64,000 bases of DNA. Source: Tritrichomonas musculus (lineage: Eukaryota > Parabasalia > Tritrichomonadida > Tritrichomonadidae). The notes under the pieces were generated by a model. It did no database searches. It was not told the DNA's origin and was given only the letters and a program-made list of their open reading frames with translations. Shown in pieces: positions 62,306 to 64,000 of this stretch (position 1 is the first letter of the stretch; the number at the start of each line of letters is the position of its first letter). Location of the stretch: assembly GCA_039105265.1 (NCBI GenBank), contig JAPFFF010000022.1, positions 1,612,001 through 1,676,000 on the forward strand. The letters are read 5' to 3'. Both the position numbers and the translations under genes were made by a program.

Positions 62306-64000
62306 ATGATTACCCCATTAGCTGTGCGTGCAATGGCATTGAAAGATCGCGGTTACAAAATCAAAGTCAGAGACGATGAATTGAAGATCACCAAAGACAG
62401 TAAAGTTGATGATGTTCGTATCAATTGTATCTACACCAAGAACGAAATCGATGAGCTGATTAAAAACACCAAATCAGAGATTAATGATAACTCACTATTC
62501 GAACTCCGCGAATCCAATCAACTGTATCTATATAAACCATCATTGATCACTCAATCAAGTAAGTACTATGAGATGATATGGAATATCGATCCGAACTATG
62601 AAATTCCATTACAGTTAGAATTCGAATTCAAAGACCATCTGTTTGGTCATACATGGTCATTGATATGGGATGGTCATTCATGGACCGGAAACAACGTCGT
62701 GAACCTATCATTCAATAAACAGTCAACCGTTAGAAACAACAATGGAAGTCCAGCGATAGTAGTTCGTCACAATGATTACATCGCTAAATGGATCCGATGT
62801 TTCGTAGATACCGTCAAAGACTCAGACAACTATGCTACTATATTATCCAAATACGTTACAAACTGGAGAGTAATGTACGCTGATGGAACCATCATCAACG
62901 TATCTGATGATAACGTTAAACTCGGTGAATCACCTCATTACGATAACATCGATGTTCAACAATTCGGTGTTAAAGTATCTAACGACGTATCCAGTAAGAA
63001 CATGTTGTACGTACTAGCTGATATCAATATCAACGGTTTTGTAACTCCATTGAAGTGGGATCTGAACATAACTACTCCAATCAACCTTCATTATCTGAAT
63101 ACTCGTGACAACAACCCTGTTATAGAGTCATTCACATACATCCGCGAAGTCAAACACTCGAACAAGTCTATTCCAGAAGAGAATACCAATAACGACATTC
63201 ACATCTATATCGAGAAAGAGTATTTCGAACAGAAACCAGATACCGCTGATGAGACGTACAATCCATTCGATATCATGATCACTCAACAGTTCTATGAAGT
63301 CAAACCAGATCCACGTGAATGTACTACCATCACCACTGATAATAACATCTACTCATCTAAGATCATATGGGCTGATAACATCATGACAATGCGTAGAGAT
63401 CTGAACGTAGTTGGTGGTACCGTTGACGTACTTGCATATGACTACTCAGTGTTACGTGCTATCATCAATGGTATCCAAGAACAACTTCGTTTACAAGCTG
63501 CGTATAACGAGTACATTGATTCTATTCGTAAAGGTTTAGCGATTGCTAGTGACATAATCACGATACATTCAGGTGCAGTGAATATGGTTAAAGATCTATC
63601 AACTCTATCCATGACAGGTGAGAACATGAACATCAACACATATCGAACTGAAGACTTTACATTCCCTGGAATGGGTGGACCGAATGATGATTACCCCGGC
63701 GGTAAACAACCGATTAGTGGTAAATTCCTCCTCGATATGGATACTAGCGCTGCTGGTCAAGTACTGAAACGATTCATTCCAACACAGACTGAGATTCCAG
63801 CAGCTACATCATCGTTAACTGCTACTGATTTGGTACTAAACGCGATGAACTCGTTAACTCAGATCGGAACTACAACCACGACATTAATTGCTGGTGGATT
63901 AACATTAGATCGAGTACCGGAAATGATTGATGGTGTAAGAGTTATTCAACAATCGATACAAACTATTACTGATTCAGTTCGCGAATTGCGTCGTAGATGG
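62306..64000 (+). CDS. Large protein of B, partial (structural or fibre-like)
   Basis: Open from ATG 62306 (an in-frame ATG also at 62294) to the window edge, about 565 residues visible. N-terminal helix pair (YTKNEIDELIKNTKSEIND), then a strand-rich domain (IPLQLEFEFKDHLFGHTWSL), repeated strand segments, and from about residue 350 a helical region (VLRAIINGIQEQLRLQAAYN) that looks like a stalk. No recognised motif. Its place next to the penton-like gene suggests a spike or fibre analogous to the C protein at 42485-45787. Starts 3 to 15 bp from the divergent gene start at 62290. Confidence 0.5.
   Translation, partial: MITPLAVRAMALKDRGYKIKVRDDELKITKDSKVDDVRINCIYTKNEIDELIKNTKSEINDNSLFELRESNQLYLYKPSLITQSSKYYEMIWNIDPNYEIPLQLEFEFKDHLFGHTWSLIWDGHSWTGNNVVNLSFNKQSTVRNNNGSPAIVVRHNDYIAKWIRCFVDTVKDSDNYATILSKYVTNWRVMYADGTIINVSDDNVKLGESPHYDNIDVQQFGVKVSNDVSSKNMLYVLADININGFVTPLKWDLNITTPINLHYLNTRDNNPVIESFTYIREVKHSNKSIPEENTNNDIHIYIEKEYFEQKPDTADETYNPFDIMITQQFYEVKPDPRECTTITTDNNIYSSKIIWADNIMTMRRDLNVVGGTVDVLAYDYSVLRAIINGIQEQLRLQAAYNEYIDSIRKGLAIASDIITIHSGAVNMVKDLSTLSMTGENMNINTYRTEDFTFPGMGGPNDDYPGGKQPISGKFLLDMDTSAAGQVLKRFIPTQTEIPAATSSLTATDLVLNAMNSLTQIGTTTTTLIAGGLTLDRVPEMIDGVRVIQQSIQTITDSVRELRRRW

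Larger units (their letters stand above)
60057..64000. mobile_element. Element B, right part (continues outside window)
   Basis: Resumes the B non-coding locus after the C insertion. It carries HNH, bZIP-like, penton-like and a partial large gene, with the same base and codon use as 28673-34253. Joining 34253 to 60063 restores TTACCACAAGGTGTTTAGT, which matches the uninterrupted C copy at 36565-36583. Confidence 0.85.

Overview
The window looks like eukaryotic, protist-type DNA made almost entirely of Polinton/Maverick elements (large virus-like DNA transposons) nested in one another. Evidence for this class: protein-primed type B DNA polymerases (PolB), rve integrases, A32/FtsK-like packaging ATPases, double-jelly-roll major capsid proteins, an adenain/Ulp1-like protease, and one element with perfect 100-bp terminal inverted repeats (TIRs) beginning AG, ending CT, and flanked by a 6-bp target duplication. 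A trichomonad (parabasalid) host is my best inference. Four plus-strand genes at the left carry a TCA-C/T-A/T initiator exactly 9-11 nt before ATG, as in Trichomonas promoters; genomes of that group are rich in Mavericks; and one gene resembles trichomonad surface-repeat proteins. No rRNA, canonical tRNA or CRISPR array was seen.

Layout. Element A1 (1-17706, left end outside the window, AT-rich) carries, mostly on the minus strand, a long structural-type protein, a CRESS-like HUH Rep domain, an HNH endonuclease, a Ulp1-like protease, a penton-like protein, integrase, ATPase, a small Gly-rich protein and the major capsid protein. An SF3 helicase, a Pmp-like surface protein and small genes lie on the plus strand. 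A1 is inserted in a giant gene of element A2 (17707-28672, decayed). That gene is also split by a 1.66-kb transposon with 14-bp TIRs and a 9-10-bp target duplication (18814-20477). A2 ends in a broken PolB, cut by element B. B (28673-34253 and 60057-64000, right end outside) has an intact PolB, NUMOD4/HNH proteins, an AT-hook/bZIP protein, a penton-like protein and a partial large protein. Element C (34254-60056, 25.8 kb, structurally complete) sits inside B at AAGGTG. It encodes a KilA-N protein, PolB (with triple N-terminal repeats and an embedded HNH domain), a fibre-like protein, a 1719-residue repeat protein, a penton-like protein, integrase, a pVI-like protein, major capsid protein, a small membrane protein and the packaging ATPase.

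How it works together: in each element PolB (or, in A1, possibly HUH Rep plus SF3 helicase) would replicate the DNA, integrase would insert it, and capsid protein, penton, protease and ATPase form a virion module. Most structural genes, and all genes in B and C, have an ATTTTT(G) box 5-15 nt before ATG. The host-like initiator is found on A1 helicase and accessory genes, suggesting two expression classes.

Most notable unexplained feature: a conserved non-coding locus present in both B (34019-34253 continuing at 60057-60190) and C (36386-36720). It has its own ATTTTTG box, two stems with compensatory changes, a conserved CCACAAGTAATAG block and a tRNA-like segment with A-box, B-box and T-run on the opposite strand. 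C inserted into the B copy of this locus.
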